Origin: Ianthella basta
Lineage: Eukaryota; Porifera; Demospongiae; Verongiida; Ianthellidae
Assembly (NCBI GenBank): GCA_964019415.1
Contig: OZ025877.1
Coordinates: 2,932,879 to 2,996,878 of the forward strand
Direction: 5' to 3'
Length of the DNA stretch: 64,000 nucleotides
The translations under genes and the position numbers were made by a program. The notes under the pieces are model-generated. The model was given only the letters and a program-made list of their open reading frames with translations, was not told the DNA's origin and did no database searches. Positions 1 through 11,758 of the stretch are shown piece by piece; position 1 is the stretch's first letter, and each line of letters begins with the position of its first letter.

Positions 1-124
1 CCAGGATGGAAAGCAACCATCGATGGACAACAAGCAGTTAGTGGCCAGACAGTTACAAATTTGCCTGTGTGTTATTGTGCATCCTTGTTAACATACTGTT
101 CATAACAGCCTATTCAATACGTAG

Positions 125-1794
125 GTCAGTGACCAGCAGTTTTTGCTACCTATGGACAAGTCCACTGAAGACCTGGAAATGGAGGTCACCAGTGGACGCT
201 ATCCTCCCTGCATCCTGTGCAAGATCCTGTACACTGGTGCAGAAGAGAAACGAGTGACGCCTGCCTGGATGAAGGTTCATGTGGATGGGGCAAATGTGCC
301 TCTTGTCTTCAGTTGTAGAGTCAAAGAAGAATTGAGTGAGTGTACATGGTATTGTGGTTGGGACAATGTGAGTGTGATCTTACAATTGTGACAATTGTGT
401 GTTATTACTACAATCATGCATGGCTGTTGTCATTATAGTCCTAGGATTATATAACTGCACTACACTCTCTGCTCTGTACAGCAACCCTCCTTGTGTCACA
501 TGCCTTCTTGGAACCTGCTTCTTCTACCAACCCTCCACAGATACCTCCAGTACCAGTTACTACCGGAGGTACTGTGATGGAGGTAGACTCTGTGTCATTC
601 TGTGAATGCACATTGAATCAAACCAGCAATAGAAAGTTGACGGTCATCTTGCAGCTGCTGATTGTACTCACAAAATGACATTGAAAATATACAACCAGTC
701 ACTTTAGCTTGACTACCCATCAAACCTAATATAGTGCATTATATACTTGCCATGCGGCCAATCACAAACACTTTTGCGTGGTGTTAAAAAAGGCAACACA
801 CGATTGCATTCACCTAAAATGTTTAACATCAGTCTAGCTTATTCTAGGGAATGGTCTAGCAGTTCAGACTATGGACACTGTATTGCAATATTGCACTGTG
901 GAGTGTGAGGTGTTATGTCGACAGACCTTAGGCAGGATGATCCTAGCTGGTTACACTTTAGTGCAAATGGTACAGTACCATTGGTGAGCATTCCTCAAAT
1001 ATTCATGGAATGCTTGTTGAGCACTAGTATGTACAGACTGTGTGGAGTATAATTATAGTCCGAACTGCTATTAGTGTTTTGTGTACTGTTCTACACTTTC
1101 AGCGACAACAGAGTGCAATCCTCCTAGTGGACCTAACCAACCTATTGTGGAAAGCAGCTTAACTGGTATGGAGTTTATTTTATGCATGTTTGTGGGTATG
1201 TGTACGTGTGTGCACATATTGTAATATTATGCAAGCGTATGTGCACTTGTATAAATGTGATCCATTATTGGTGTTCTGTTGTGCACCTGTCTCTTGCATG
1301 TACAGTGCATGCAGCTGTACCGTCTCAATAGTCTGTGACACCAATAAGGAATTGTGATTTGGTGAATTGCAATGTACTGATAGTAGGGTGGCATTAGACT
1401 GTATTCCATACCACTGATCCTGTTCATAGTGGGCATAACATGGTTCTGCGATAGACATGAGATGTTAGTCAGTTTGTGTTTCACCAATTCCTCTCCTTTT
1501 GTGCAGCTGAACAGGTTTTGGAGCAATTTCGTGATCAATTCATTGAAGAAGTGAATGCAGATGCAATTGTATATGGCCTTAAACATGCAAAAATCATTTC
1601 AGATGGTGATCTGAGAACAATCGAAAGGAGTCTGGATGCAAAGCAGCAAAATGAGTTCCTCCACGCTCACCTGTGTCGAACATGTGACAAGGAAGCATTA
1701 GCTGAAGTGTGTGGTTTACTCACAGCTGTGAAAGGCCACAGAAAGATGAATGCTCTTGGAAAGGGCTTGATGTGTCTGCTAGAGACAGGTAATT

Positions 1795-1867
<73 letters not shown>

Positions 1868-3349
1868 CGTCATCAAAATGGCAGCATGGAGGCCATGGCC
1901 CACGTGGTCCCAGAAGGTGCTCACTCAAATGGACATCAGCGCGGAGGTGGCACGTTTTCTGCTGCTCGACGGACTTTTCAACAAGAATGGGATCCATGGT
2001 AATGCTGCGATACCTCGTCGGCAGCAAATGCCACTTCCGGATGCAAGACTATCGAGCACCTCTGGTGACTGCGCAGCCTAGCATCCTACAGTCTGTGGAT
2101 ATCCTTCCAACACACCAACTACTGGAGGAGGCTGAGTTTGGGGCATCGACTGATGGTGCCACTCAGCTCTTTCCATTATCCCTCCGGCCTCTCTCGACTA
2201 CCCTGGGTGAATTGACTTGCACCTCCCTGGGAGATAGTCTTCCATCTTTTGTGCACTAGAAGCGAGGTGACTGTTTAGCTTTGTCCACGGCACCACCCAA
2301 AAATGGGCTTACAGTATATGCTCGCCCATGTAGCAGGGAGCCTAGTTCGGGATCAGATTGCCTAGGTGACAGAGTGACTGGGCTGCAGCCTTGTCTACCA
2401 CTGCGTGGCAGACAAGGCATTACTCGTCAAGGTAGTCTTCTTGTCAAGTTCAAGCTAAAGTGTGTGTGTGCGTGCGTATGTGTGTACGTGTGGTCATAAA
2501 ATGGTGTATGCATCTAGTGCATTATGAGCATATTACCTTTTACCATCACTAGCCATCTTGGTGACTGTGAGTCCTGGTGTGCTGCTTGTATCTGTACAGT
2601 ACATTCTCGCTGTTCTAATGTCATGTGCTGCGTACAATTAAGAGCTTGTGTGTTTCTCTGTGTGCTCTCTCTCTCTCTATTTTGTGTGTACATGTGTGTG
2701 TGTGTGAGTCTGAGCATGTTTGAGAGAGAGAGTCAGTCTACTTAACACACAATAGGTCAAGTTTGGATGAGTGAGGTGAGCAAGTGTAGTTATTTCAGCT
2801 GCAGTCATTGTCTTTTGTACATACGTACACACACTTATATTATGCAGAATGCTTTTAATGTTTGCAAATTCAATCTCCACACACCTTCCCCTCCATCCTC
2901 TTTGTTTGAAGCTCCTGCACAGAGCACACCAGACCCAAGTGACTCTAGTGCATCTGGTACAATGCAGACAAGCGGATCTGGAGTTAGTGACTCTACTGGT
3001 AAGTTGATTGTGCATTCAGTGCATTTTGTAAAGTTGCCCCTAAGTGTTGCTGTGTGCATGTAACTGTGTGGGTGCGTGCATACATACATGTCTAGCTATA
3101 CTTGTATGTACAGTACTATATATGTGGGATGCTGTGCATGTGTGTGCGTGTGTGTGCGCATACATGCATGTGTGTGCGTGTGTTTACATACGTACAGTAT
3201 GTACTTATGAGTACACAATGGGTCAAGTTTGGTTGAGTGAGGTGGGCATGTGTAGTAGGACAATAACTAGCTCAGTTTGCTTAGTCAGTATGTCTTATAT
3301 GGTGACCTGCACTGCCTCAGTGTTACTGGTGTGTGAGTTTGTGTGTGTG

Positions 3350-3429
<80 letters not shown>

Positions 3430-3971
3430 TGTGTGTGTGTGTCAGTGTGTGTGTGAGGAGAGAAAGAGTCTACATAATCAGCAATAGATCGAGGTCTCTG
3501 GAGTGAGTTGAGCATGTGTAATCATAAGAGCAGTAGACATTGTGCTTTCGTGTGTAAAATGTTCTGTTGATGTGTACGTTTCTCCTCTGCACATTTACCA
3601 TCCACACTTTTGTTTGAAGCTCCTGCACAGAGCCCACCAGACCCAAGTGACTCTAGTGCATCTGGTACAATGCAGACAAGCGGACTTAGCCACTCTACTG
3701 GTAAGTTGATTGTTTATACAACGTAAGAAACTACAGAAATACTGCATAGAGTCACTGCATTATGTGAAGTGTCCCAAACTGCTTAGTGATGCTATGTGTG
3801 TAGCAAGACCATCATCTTGTAGATTCCTTTTTTTATTTTGTCTATTGGGGGGGCTTATTCTGCAAAATGGCAGTCTGGCTATGTGAGACAACTGTGTGTG
3901 TGGCTGTGTGTTAGTGTTGCATTCATATGTGTCTAGCTGTGCATGTATGTACTGTAACGTTACAAGTAATG

Positions 3972-4011
<40 letters not shown>

Positions 4012-5697
4012 GTGTGTGCATGTTTATGTAGCACCTACATGTAATAGATTGAGATTGGTTGAGTAAGGTAGGCCATTTCAGCTACATGCTTTACAACTGT
4101 GGAAGGCTGTCGAGTTTGCACCTTCTTTCTCCATACCCTATCCTATCCCCTCTTTCTTTGAAGCTCTTGCACAGATTACACCAGACCCAGGTGACTCTGG
4201 TGCATCTCTTGTGAAGCAGATACATGGACCTAGTGACTCTTCTAGTAAGACAATGGCACATATTCTTTTCCCTAACAGAACCATGCTTGGTTTGTACAAA
4301 AAATACCATTTTGAAAATGTTGTGTGGAAAATTACATTTTCCACACAACTTGGCTAGCTACATACTGTATTGGCCCTAATTATTTGGCAGAATGAAACAC
4401 AGATCCAAGTCGGCACTTAGGAATATATGGTTTGCGACTGGAAGCGCGATGAAACATTAGGAAATTATGATGACTAGTTGGAGTACGCGATGGAATAACA
4501 GGAACTCTCAAATTGTCACTTACGATCGAGACAGCTGCTCGTGCATGGGTATACTCATGCTTACATGGAGCAGTGGGAGGCTGCAGTTAATTCAACACTC
4601 TACTTCGACCGTGAACATGATTAGGTGAGTGCAACTTCAGTGAATAGCTTATGTAAGCAAATAACAATAAAACGATTGCCACCAACGCAGCTGGGCTCTT
4701 AGGCTTTTCATTGAAGCTGCACTCACCTAATTCACATGCGAAGTAGAGTCTCTATCCGTGGAGATCATTATCATGGTCACAGCAGCCATCGATTCATTAG
4801 ACTCCGCAGCAGACAACGACTTAAATCCGAGACAAACAATAAGGGACAGCCATTTTTCGTCAAAAATTTGAGTATGATCCAACCCTGTTTAGGTGGGTGC
4901 CGAACATTTAGGGAACCGAATTAGGGACAATACAGTAAGCTGGGAGCAACCTAGTCCCCCAGCTGATCGTAGATGTATGCATGTGGAATTCACAGGTTGT
5001 GGTCGTTTCTATTTTACAAATTACTAATCCAAATGTGCTTCAGGCTTCAAACTTGAAGATTTCGCTACTTATCACTACCAGTGCTAATAAAATCAGATCA
5101 GTAGCACTCTTAGAAGAATTTTGAGTGCATTCTATTTTGAATATAGAAATATTTGTCAGTAAGTAGCCCACCTACGCCAATATGTCTTGTATGGTGGCCC
5201 ACACTGCCTCTGTGTTGCTGTTTTACAGAATGTATGTGTGTATGCGTGCATGCATACAATCGCTTGTGTGTGTACTGAACATACAGTTAATGCAAGGTTG
5301 GTTGGGTGAGGTGAGCATGTGTAGTTATTACAGCTGTAAATCTACCAACCTCTTCCACATCATTATATAGTTCTCCTATCCAATCTAGGATATTTCTCAA
5401 AGGACAAATTACTTGTTCAACAAGTTCTTGTCTACTTTCGGGACCGATTCATTGAGGCAGTGGATGCCAATGCCATTTTATCTAAACTCCTAGAAACAAA
5501 CTTCATTTCCAATGATCATCAAACAAAAATCAGCCAGATGACCACACGGACAGAACAAAACAAAATCCTCTTGTCACACTTCATGGAAACGTGTGAAACC
5601 GAAGACTTGATGGAAATCTGTGATATAATCACTGCCGTGAAAGGCAACCGAAAACTGAAAAGATTGGGTGCAAGCATGAAAGACATGCTGGAGAAAG
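125..5697 (+). CDS. CARD-repeat protein, 3' part of a multi-exon gene (5' end outside window)
   Basis: Eight exons chain in one reading frame: 125-335, 482-568, 1103-1165, 1507-1788 (CARD 1), 2912-2998, 3620-3700, 4164-4244 (three related linkers) and 5389-5697 (CARD 2). Every internal junction is phase 1 with consensus GT/AG sites. The first exon is Cys-containing (a CILCKILYTG stretch and a WMKVHVDG stretch) and I do not recognise its fold. Exons 482-568 and 1103-1165 are Pro/Thr-rich linkers. The two roughly 95-residue helical domains share an opening VL.YFRDRFIE-like helix and a central ITAVKGxRK segment and look like CARDs, the death-fold modules used in apoptotic and immune adaptor assembly. 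Whether the gene continues past 5697 is unclear: the donor there is good (AAAG/GTCAGT), but I find no convincing downstream exon before 8 kb. A cytosolic signalling adaptor is inferred from the CARDs only. The related gene at 47.8-62.3 kb shares the CARD and the exon phase. Confidence 0.6.
1507..1788 (+). CDS. CARD 1 exon
   Basis: Single 1-1 phase exon encoding one whole death-fold domain of about 94 residues. Hydrophobic helix pattern and the ending AVKGHRKMNALGKGL align by eye with the second CARD of this gene (5389-5697) and with the one at 47768-48055. The donor at 1789 leads almost directly into a (GT)n array. Confidence 0.6.
1798..1865. repeat. (GT)n microsatellite
   Basis: Nearly pure GT dinucleotide array starting about 8 nt after the donor of the CARD 1 exon. 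Confidence 0.95.
2912..2998 (+). CDS. Linker exon, tandem copy A
   Basis: Phase 1-1 exon of 87 nt encoding a Ser/Thr/Pro-rich linker that begins APAQSTPDPSDSS. The preceding intron end TTTGTTTGAAG is shared with the next copy, so exon and flank were duplicated together. Confidence 0.6.
3352..3445. repeat. (GT)n microsatellite
   Basis: GT array with a single GTCT interruption, in the intron between linker exons A and B. Confidence 0.9.
3620..3700 (+). CDS. Linker exon, tandem copy B
   Basis: 81 nt, phase 1-1, nearly identical to copy A but 6 nt shorter near its 3' end. The reading frame is kept. Confidence 0.6.
4164..4244 (+). CDS. Linker exon, tandem copy C (diverged)
   Basis: 81 nt, phase 1-1, the oldest-looking copy: it begins ALAQITPDPGDSG, and its acceptor TTTCTTTGAAG is still recognisable. 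It splices in frame to the second CARD exon at 5389. Confidence 0.5.
4365..4935. mobile_element. TA-flanked miniature DNA transposon (Tc1/mariner- or pogo-like)
   Basis: The ends are inverted: CTGTATTGGCCCTAATT at the left and the complement of CTGTATTGTCCCTAATT at the right, each flanked by TA (4363-4364, 4936-4937), the target duplication typical of Tc1/mariner/pogo. It is 571 bp with no long reading frame. An internal hairpin pairs GATTAGGTGAGTGCA (about 4619) with TGCACTCACCTAATTC (about 4719). It lies in the intron between linker C and CARD 2. Confidence 0.7.
5389..5697 (+). CDS. CARD 2 exon
   Basis: 309 nt, phase 1-1 exon. It starts at an AG (5387-5388) that keeps the frame and codes for a 102-residue death-fold module with a VYFRDRFIEAV first helix and a late ITAVKGNRK segment. 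The donor is AAAG/GTCAGT. Reading past the donor gives an open frame to 5906 that shows no homology, so an intron or a short tail are both possible. Confidence 0.6.
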
Positions 5698-8350
5698 GTC
5701 AGTATTGCACGTGTTGGTGTGTACAAGTAAAACTGTGTATGCTGGCCCATGCAAGCTACACCATCATTACTTCATTCCACGATTACTCTATAAGTATTAC
5801 GTGGATCGCCTACTCCAGGTACGGTGTGTATAATTTTACTTGTAGGAAGTTGCCATGGAACAGGCTTACTGTTTTAACTCCATATACATACGTAGCAAGG
5901 AATTGAACAGCATAAATGTACCTGACCTCGAAATCTACCATGACAATTTTATGAACATGTATGAATTTCAGAATGTGATTGATACGATTCATTATAGGCA
6001 ATGCTCATGATTTGCCATGTGAAGCAGCGCTAGCATAATCATTGCATACAATGCAACACAGTCATGATCAAAAGTATGCATTTTTATGCAGAGTGAGCCA
6101 AAAATATCCCTTTTGCAGGAGGTAACTATTTTGCCTGTAACAATGTTCAAGCAGCTAGCTAATGAGACAAGTTAGGGATGGCTAGGGTGAGCCATCCTTG
6201 AGCAACCATTTAGCTAGTTTGTCAGCTACAATGAAAGAGTAGTTATAGCTAGCTACCTAGCTACCAGCATTTCTAGGGACTTCTCAGAGTCCTCCTATCA
6301 TCTGCACAGCATGTTCCTGTTTCTTTTGTTGAATTAGCTAGATGACTGAATTGGTGACTGTGTACTGAAGGGTAGCTGAAGAACTCCTCAAGCTTATAGA
6401 TAGAAAGTGGCTTGGACATTTTCACATTGCTGTGAGCTTGAAACGGTGGTTGGAGGAAGCTAGCTACCAACTGTCTTCTTTAGCGCATGAAAGCTATATG
6501 GGACTGTCAATGGACTAGCAGTCTATAGTCTTGAGCGAGACAGTCTGAATAGCTACAGTAGGCATCTAGGTGAACGATTCTGGTGAATCGAGAGACTGGA
6601 AAGAGGTATAAGCTTCCTACAAATGACACAGCAGGTGCATGGGTTCCAATTGAGAGGCATATCCTTTCACCGCACAAAGTGAAATGACGTCAGCTCCAAC
6701 TTCCTAGAAATCTCCTATGCAGTAAGAAGGAGGAGGATATGGGTTGAAAAGGTCAAGGAAAAATGTACGGCAAGGTGAAGCCAAGCCATATAATATTCCC
6801 TATCCATTTTCAACCCATATTCTTCTCCTTACTACCGTATAAGAGATATGCACTTATCTTAGTATTTCAGAAATTGTTTAACAGTTACGTATAATTGTAT
6901 GTACTAAAGATGATAGTGTACAATGTACATAGTGTACCTAGTTCACTATTTATGCATGGTGTACAGCGCACATACTCTGCATGGCCACTAGACCTACTTT
7001 CTCAGTATCACATGTATTTTTGGGGTGAAGAAACTGTCAAATGCCCACCTTAGACAGTGAGTGTTTGCTGACAATGCAAATGGCTTTAGGAGTGAAGGTG
7101 TGACTCAGACTTTAGTCATGCATGGAGCAGCCTGATGGATGGTGCAAAGATTTGATTGAAAGAGATAGTGCATTGTGTCTGGCTGCTGCTGAAGTGCCTG
7201 CCTGGCCATGGTAGAGGTGACGGGTCAGTCGGGTGCTGTGCTTGACCATGACGTTGTGTGGATTGAAACATGGACTAAACTCATATAATGAGGGTGACAG
7301 TCAATAAGAGCCCACAGAGTGGGAAGCTGACATAATTACTTGGTATGAATTTAGTAGGCAGCAATTTGAAATCATTTGTTGAACTGAGGTTTGATGGTGG
7401 CAGTAGAGCCAACTCCTCTTCTGCCCCTGCTCAATGATATGTTAGTATAGTGGCCAGACTACAGCACAAATGCACCAATAAAATTTACTCCACATTGCAC
7501 TGCTGTTTCATCCTGAGTAATACTTACATTGACCATAGGTCTATCAGGAGGTGCTACGCCAAAATGAACTATCCCTGGTGAAGTCTTGTGAAATGTATAC
7601 ATTTGTCATATTGCATCAATACATACAGTCTTACTGACCTTTTGTACCGTAGAGTGCATGCATTGTAGTTACGTGTGAACACATTATGTTTTGAGCTGGA
7701 GATCTACATACGTATATACACCTTATACAATAGCTTGTAGGAAGATTGTAGTGACTGCTTATCATTGTGTTTGTATTATTAGTAGATAGATACCATTGTT
7801 TATGCTGACTGTGTACGTACACAATGAATTATATAATTATACGCTTCTTGCATGGCATGAGTGTTCAAAGCTAAATATAATATGTACATCGCAGCATGTC
7901 ATAGGTGTGATGTATAATATTATAGAATTTTTTATTTGTAGCTATGTATGTAGCAAGTGTGGATGGAGCCCATTAGTGGTACGTGTGCACTAACATTAAA
8001 TTATAAAATGTTCACATGCATGCAAATAAACTTGAATTGACTGACCTAGCTATTATTAGGGCGAGCCTAAGCAAGGCCCCTCGAGGGTGGTGCGAAAACC
8101 GGATAAGTGTATGTGCACGAATGCATATTCTCTCTTTAATTTTCTCCCTTTCTCTACAAGCAACTATATAAGATACAAGATACAAGGACAGCACAGCCAA
8201 CTACAAACAAGGTCAAGTCACTAAACCAACCGGGTTCATGCAGGCATGAACATTGGTGGTTAGCTACTGGTAGGGTCCATCTCTTTATGGCATGTGCACA
8301 TTCATTACTCTCATGCAGTGGCTGAGATATGTGAGGGGGTACGGTAGCTA
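5698..8350. other. Gene-poor interval
   Basis: No reading frame with recognisable homology. It contains one imperfect inverted repeat (arms about 6718-6757 and 6800-6842, both with ATATGGGTTGAAAA) that could be a small fold-back element, and near 8057 a copy of the GGGCGAGCC motif that recurs near 45.1 and 45.4 kb. Confidence 0.4.
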
Positions 8351-8911
8351 CAGTTTTGCTCACCCCTCACTCCACTCCTCCCCCACCCACCCCTCATTCC
8401 TTCCCCCCACCCACTCCTCACTCCACCCCTCTCCACACCCAGCTCACTCCACCCCCTTACCACCCATGCATCCCTAACTCCACCCCTCTCCTTACCCACC
8501 CTTTGGCTGGTGAAGGATTCTCAGGCATTAATCATGTGGATGATCTGGAGTTGTCAATAAACAAAATGGTTTCGTCCCAATAAGTGAAATGTCCAAGGGC
8601 CTTCTTCAGCTGCAAAATAATACCAATAATTGCACTAACTATATATCTTCCTGAATGTGGTATTGAATCCCTATAACATGGTATAAAAGTCACATCTTTT
8701 AAGCACATGTCATTTCAATCACACCAAAGAATTATTATTGAACATTGGTAACTACAAAGAAAGCACACAGTGTGTATGTAAGGCAAAGATGAGTTCACTA
8801 CATGTTGATTACTTAAAGTTCCAGCACACACTTTCACTGCACTAGTTTGCAAAGGGAGCACACACTGTTAAACTGGCTGCACTTCTTGATGTAACATGTA
8901 CAGCCTTGCTC

Positions 8912-10222
8912 TCAGTTGATGAGTATCTCAAGTTGCTCTAATCCTATGTATTCAGTCCCAGAGACATGAGTATGGCACATCCTTATTTCAATGTCAGCAC
9001 TTCCTTCCTGGCTCAGTGTGGTAGTGAACCATGGTCCACCACGATTGCAACAAGTACTCCCACTTGCACACCCCTGTGAGTCCCACAGCGGGTCAGCTAG
9101 GTACCACTGGGTTGTTGGACCACCACTACTTTTCCCTGATTCGCAGAAGTAATTATTTCCCACAAATGGAGGTGAAGAGGGACCAGGATAAGTGGCAGCA
9201 CAGGGACAGTTGCAGCAGTTACTGCCGTAGTCTTCTGAATACCCTACTGCAAAGGTCCAGATGTGGTTACGAGGACTGCCATATGTCACAGACAGACCTG
9301 AAACATAGGCACTGTCCAGAGTAGTTTGGCCAGAATACTGGTAGTTGTAGAATGCAGGTGTAGCATAGTACTGGTATCCCCGAGCTCTTCCACAGACTTT
9401 AGTGTAGTGTACCCCGTGTGTTGGGCAGGGGACTGAGGAGCAGGTATAAGAGTTAGAATGTGAACGGGTGCACATACGTGTGGATGAAGCAACAGTGTAG
9501 GTCAGCCCCTGAGGACAAGTATTGCTCGCATTAGTCATGTCAATATAAGCTGCCCTCATCCATCCTCCAGTGATGTCACCACAGTTATTGGTTTCCATCA
9601 CACAATAGACCTGCACTGGTCCAGTTTCACCATTGACCCAATAGTATGCAGATGGAGCCATTTGGTTGCATCCATGTATCTCCTTGCAGGAGCTAGCAGG
9701 GTTCTCTTCTCTATCACCGGGGCATAGGTTCAACTCTCTCCTAAGTTGGTCTAGAATGTCTTCCTTTAGTTGCTCAATAACATCATCAGGTACTGTACCA
9801 GGTGGACCAGGACTTCCATCCGACCCATTCCTACCATCCACTCCGTCTCTGCCATCTACTCCTGGTAGACCCATTGGTCCCTGTTCACCGTCAGTTCCAT
9901 TCATCCCCATCATTCCCTGTGGGCCAACTGGTCCAACTGGTCCCTGCAGCCCTGGAGCACCATCTGACCCATTTCTTCCATCTGCTCCTCTCTCACCCTT
10001 GAGTCCAGGTTCACCGGGGGCTCCATTATTGCCAGGTTTGCCAGGCAGTGCTTGAATAGTTGGGATAGAAGACCTCTTGCCGCAGACAGTCTGTGCAGCT
10101 TCCCCTCTGAGGAAGAGGACTGTGATTGAGCCCAGAACAAGTAGGAGCTTGACAGCAAACATGACTGGCAGTGCTCCGCTTGATAGTCTTAGATTAAAGC
10201 ACCTAACTTGATTCTCCAACAC
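8912..10222 (-). CDS. Secreted collagen-like protein with C-terminal fibrinogen-related domain, copy 1
   Basis: Single-exon frame of 436 codons; the likely start is the second Met (codon 21, about 10162), which opens a signal peptide (FAVKLLLVLGSITVLFL). Then follow 28 uninterrupted Gly-X-Y triplets (codons 61-143), a short amphipathic segment (DVIEQLKEDILDQLRREL) that could trimerise, and a Cys-rich C-terminal domain (179-436) with CKEI..CN, VYC.ME, GGWMRAAYIDM and DPLW...CCN..GPWF signatures. Such short collagens with FReD/intelectin-like heads form a large family in demosponges and are expected extracellularly, in matrix or as lectin-like recognition proteins. The role here is inferred. 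The neighbour at 13911-15224 is a recent duplicate. An unpaired-looking Cys at 266 is absent from the other copy. Confidence 0.85.
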   Translation of the reverse strand: MLENQVRCFNLRLSSGALPVMFAVKLLLVLGSITVLFLRGEAAQTVCGKRSSIPTIQALPGKPGNNGAPGEPGLKGERGADGRNGSDGAPGLQGPVGPVGPQGMMGMNGTDGEQGPMGLPGVDGRDGVDGRNGSDGSPGPPGTVPDDVIEQLKEDILDQLRRELNLCPGDREENPASSCKEIHGCNQMAPSAYYWVNGETGPVQVYCVMETNNCGDITGGWMRAAYIDMTNASNTCPQGLTYTVASSTRMCTRSHSNSYTCSSVPCPTHGVHYTKVCGRARGYQYYATPAFYNYQYSGQTTLDSAYVSGLSVTYGSPRNHIWTFAVGYSEDYGSNCCNCPCAATYPGPSSPPFVGNNYFCESGKSSGGPTTQWYLADPLWDSQGCASGSTCCNRGGPWFTTTLSQEGSADIEIRMCHTHVSGTEYIGLEQLEILIN

Positions 10223-11021
10223 TTATTTCTCAGTCTGTTTTCCGGATTAGGCCATTAACTGCTGTGTTGTTCAGGTTGACCATCTGGGTTTTATACATGT
10301 ATGATACTGATGTTCCTATACTATACATTCTTGTATAAATTATACAAGTGTCACTATCGCTACTGTGTATACACACCAACACCTTGTTTGTATTCAGGTG
10401 TAAATGTTCATGTTACCACTTTGTATTTAACACTACATATGTCTGCAAGAGATCTGCATACACAAACTCTACCAATCAGCCAGTAGCTGCACTGAGCTAT
10501 CAAGTGCATGTGAAACGGCTTGACAACACACTTGGCTGGCAGTGTGTCATAACATATACATTACAGTATCAGCAACAAAACTATACAACTTTAGCATACT
10601 GGATTGCCCAACACTTATTCTTCCTCAGCTGTTATCAGGTAATGGGTACACAGTGACCTGTCTAAGACAACCGCCTGTGGGTCAGTTCGACCTGACCTTT
10701 ATAGAGAGGTGGCTGCTCTACAGAGGTAGATTGCAATGTTTAACTTTATTTGGGGCCAGGTAGGCTGGTTGTTTTAGGGGGGTGGCTGCCTAACACAGTG
10801 ACTATCTTATCTAGACAGGTCCCACCGTACATACCTCTGTTCTAGGCCTATTTAAGTTTATGCAATGACACTGTGGTGTTCTTTTAGTATGCAATCTTCA
10901 ATTTCACTGTAGCTACACTACACATTATTATAAGTGTCACCATCATTGTTCTTAAAGCACACAAGTATACTCCTCCAAATTTCTTAAAAGGTGTTACCTG
11001 CCTAAATTACCACAGGAAGTT

Positions 11022-11138
<117 letters not shown>

Positions 11139-11366
11139 TCGTAAGACTTTGTAGTTTTGAGTGGCCATGACACATGAGTTGTGAACATGCATCTCATCAA
11201 ACTATATCTACTGCCCATCACTGTACAGGATCATACTTGAATGGCTGCAGACCTTTCAGTGGTACTAAAGTCAAATGCGTGGCAATATACGTACTTGTAA
11301 TGTAACCAACTTTAGATCTCCAATTTGCCATCTGTACACACACATATGCATACAGCAGTTTGTCCC

Positions 11367-11453
11367 TAGTCTCATTCCCAGATCACTTCAGGCCACCATT
11401 TTGACAAAGGCCCAGAAGCCATTTTTATGGAAGTTGGGCTGGGTACGTGGCTA
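11367..11453. mobile_element. Miniature TAGYC-ended element (copy 1 of duplication)
   Basis: 87 bp beginning TAGTCTCATTCCCAG and ending CTGGGTACGTGGCTA, i.e. imperfect inverted ends of the TAGYC type. The flanks GTTTGTCCC and TCTAGTCCC agree at 6 of 9 positions, a possible old target duplication. Confidence 0.5.
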
Positions 11454-11758
11454 TCTAGTCCCCAGCGCACCTCTGACCACCATTTTGAAACTGCCCTTTC
11501 AAAGTGGAGATAATCATACAGTCCTAAAAGTCATGCACGTGACAAACCCACTCAAATAGTACATCAAAGTGCGCATTACAGTAACAGTACTGTAGTGTGG
11601 CGCTGTACAAGATTTGGGATATAAGGATTGAGTGGACATGCAGACATTCCTTAAGTGCAATAAAGAAAATTGTAATAAATACATATGTAGAGCTTACATT
11701 TTGTTTGCATAAAGGTACCTTGCATGCATGTGTACAGGAGTGTTGTGCTCAATGCACA

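Noticed and set aside
1-48. Possible exon ending before 50 (GWKATIDGQQ)
   Set aside because: The frame is open and the donor (ACA/GTTACA) is weak; too little sequence lies upstream to judge.
1871-2260. Frames following the first GT array (containing MAAWRPWPTWSQK)
   Set aside because: No homology, not flanked by splice sites in phase 1, and the two overlapping frames show no codon bias. Possibly transposon debris, but not supportable.
9666-10055. Pro/Ser-rich open frame on the plus strand (also at 14665-15057)
   Set aside because: Reverse complement of the Gly-X-Y coding region; the GGT/GGA codons give a Pro/Ser pattern on the other strand.
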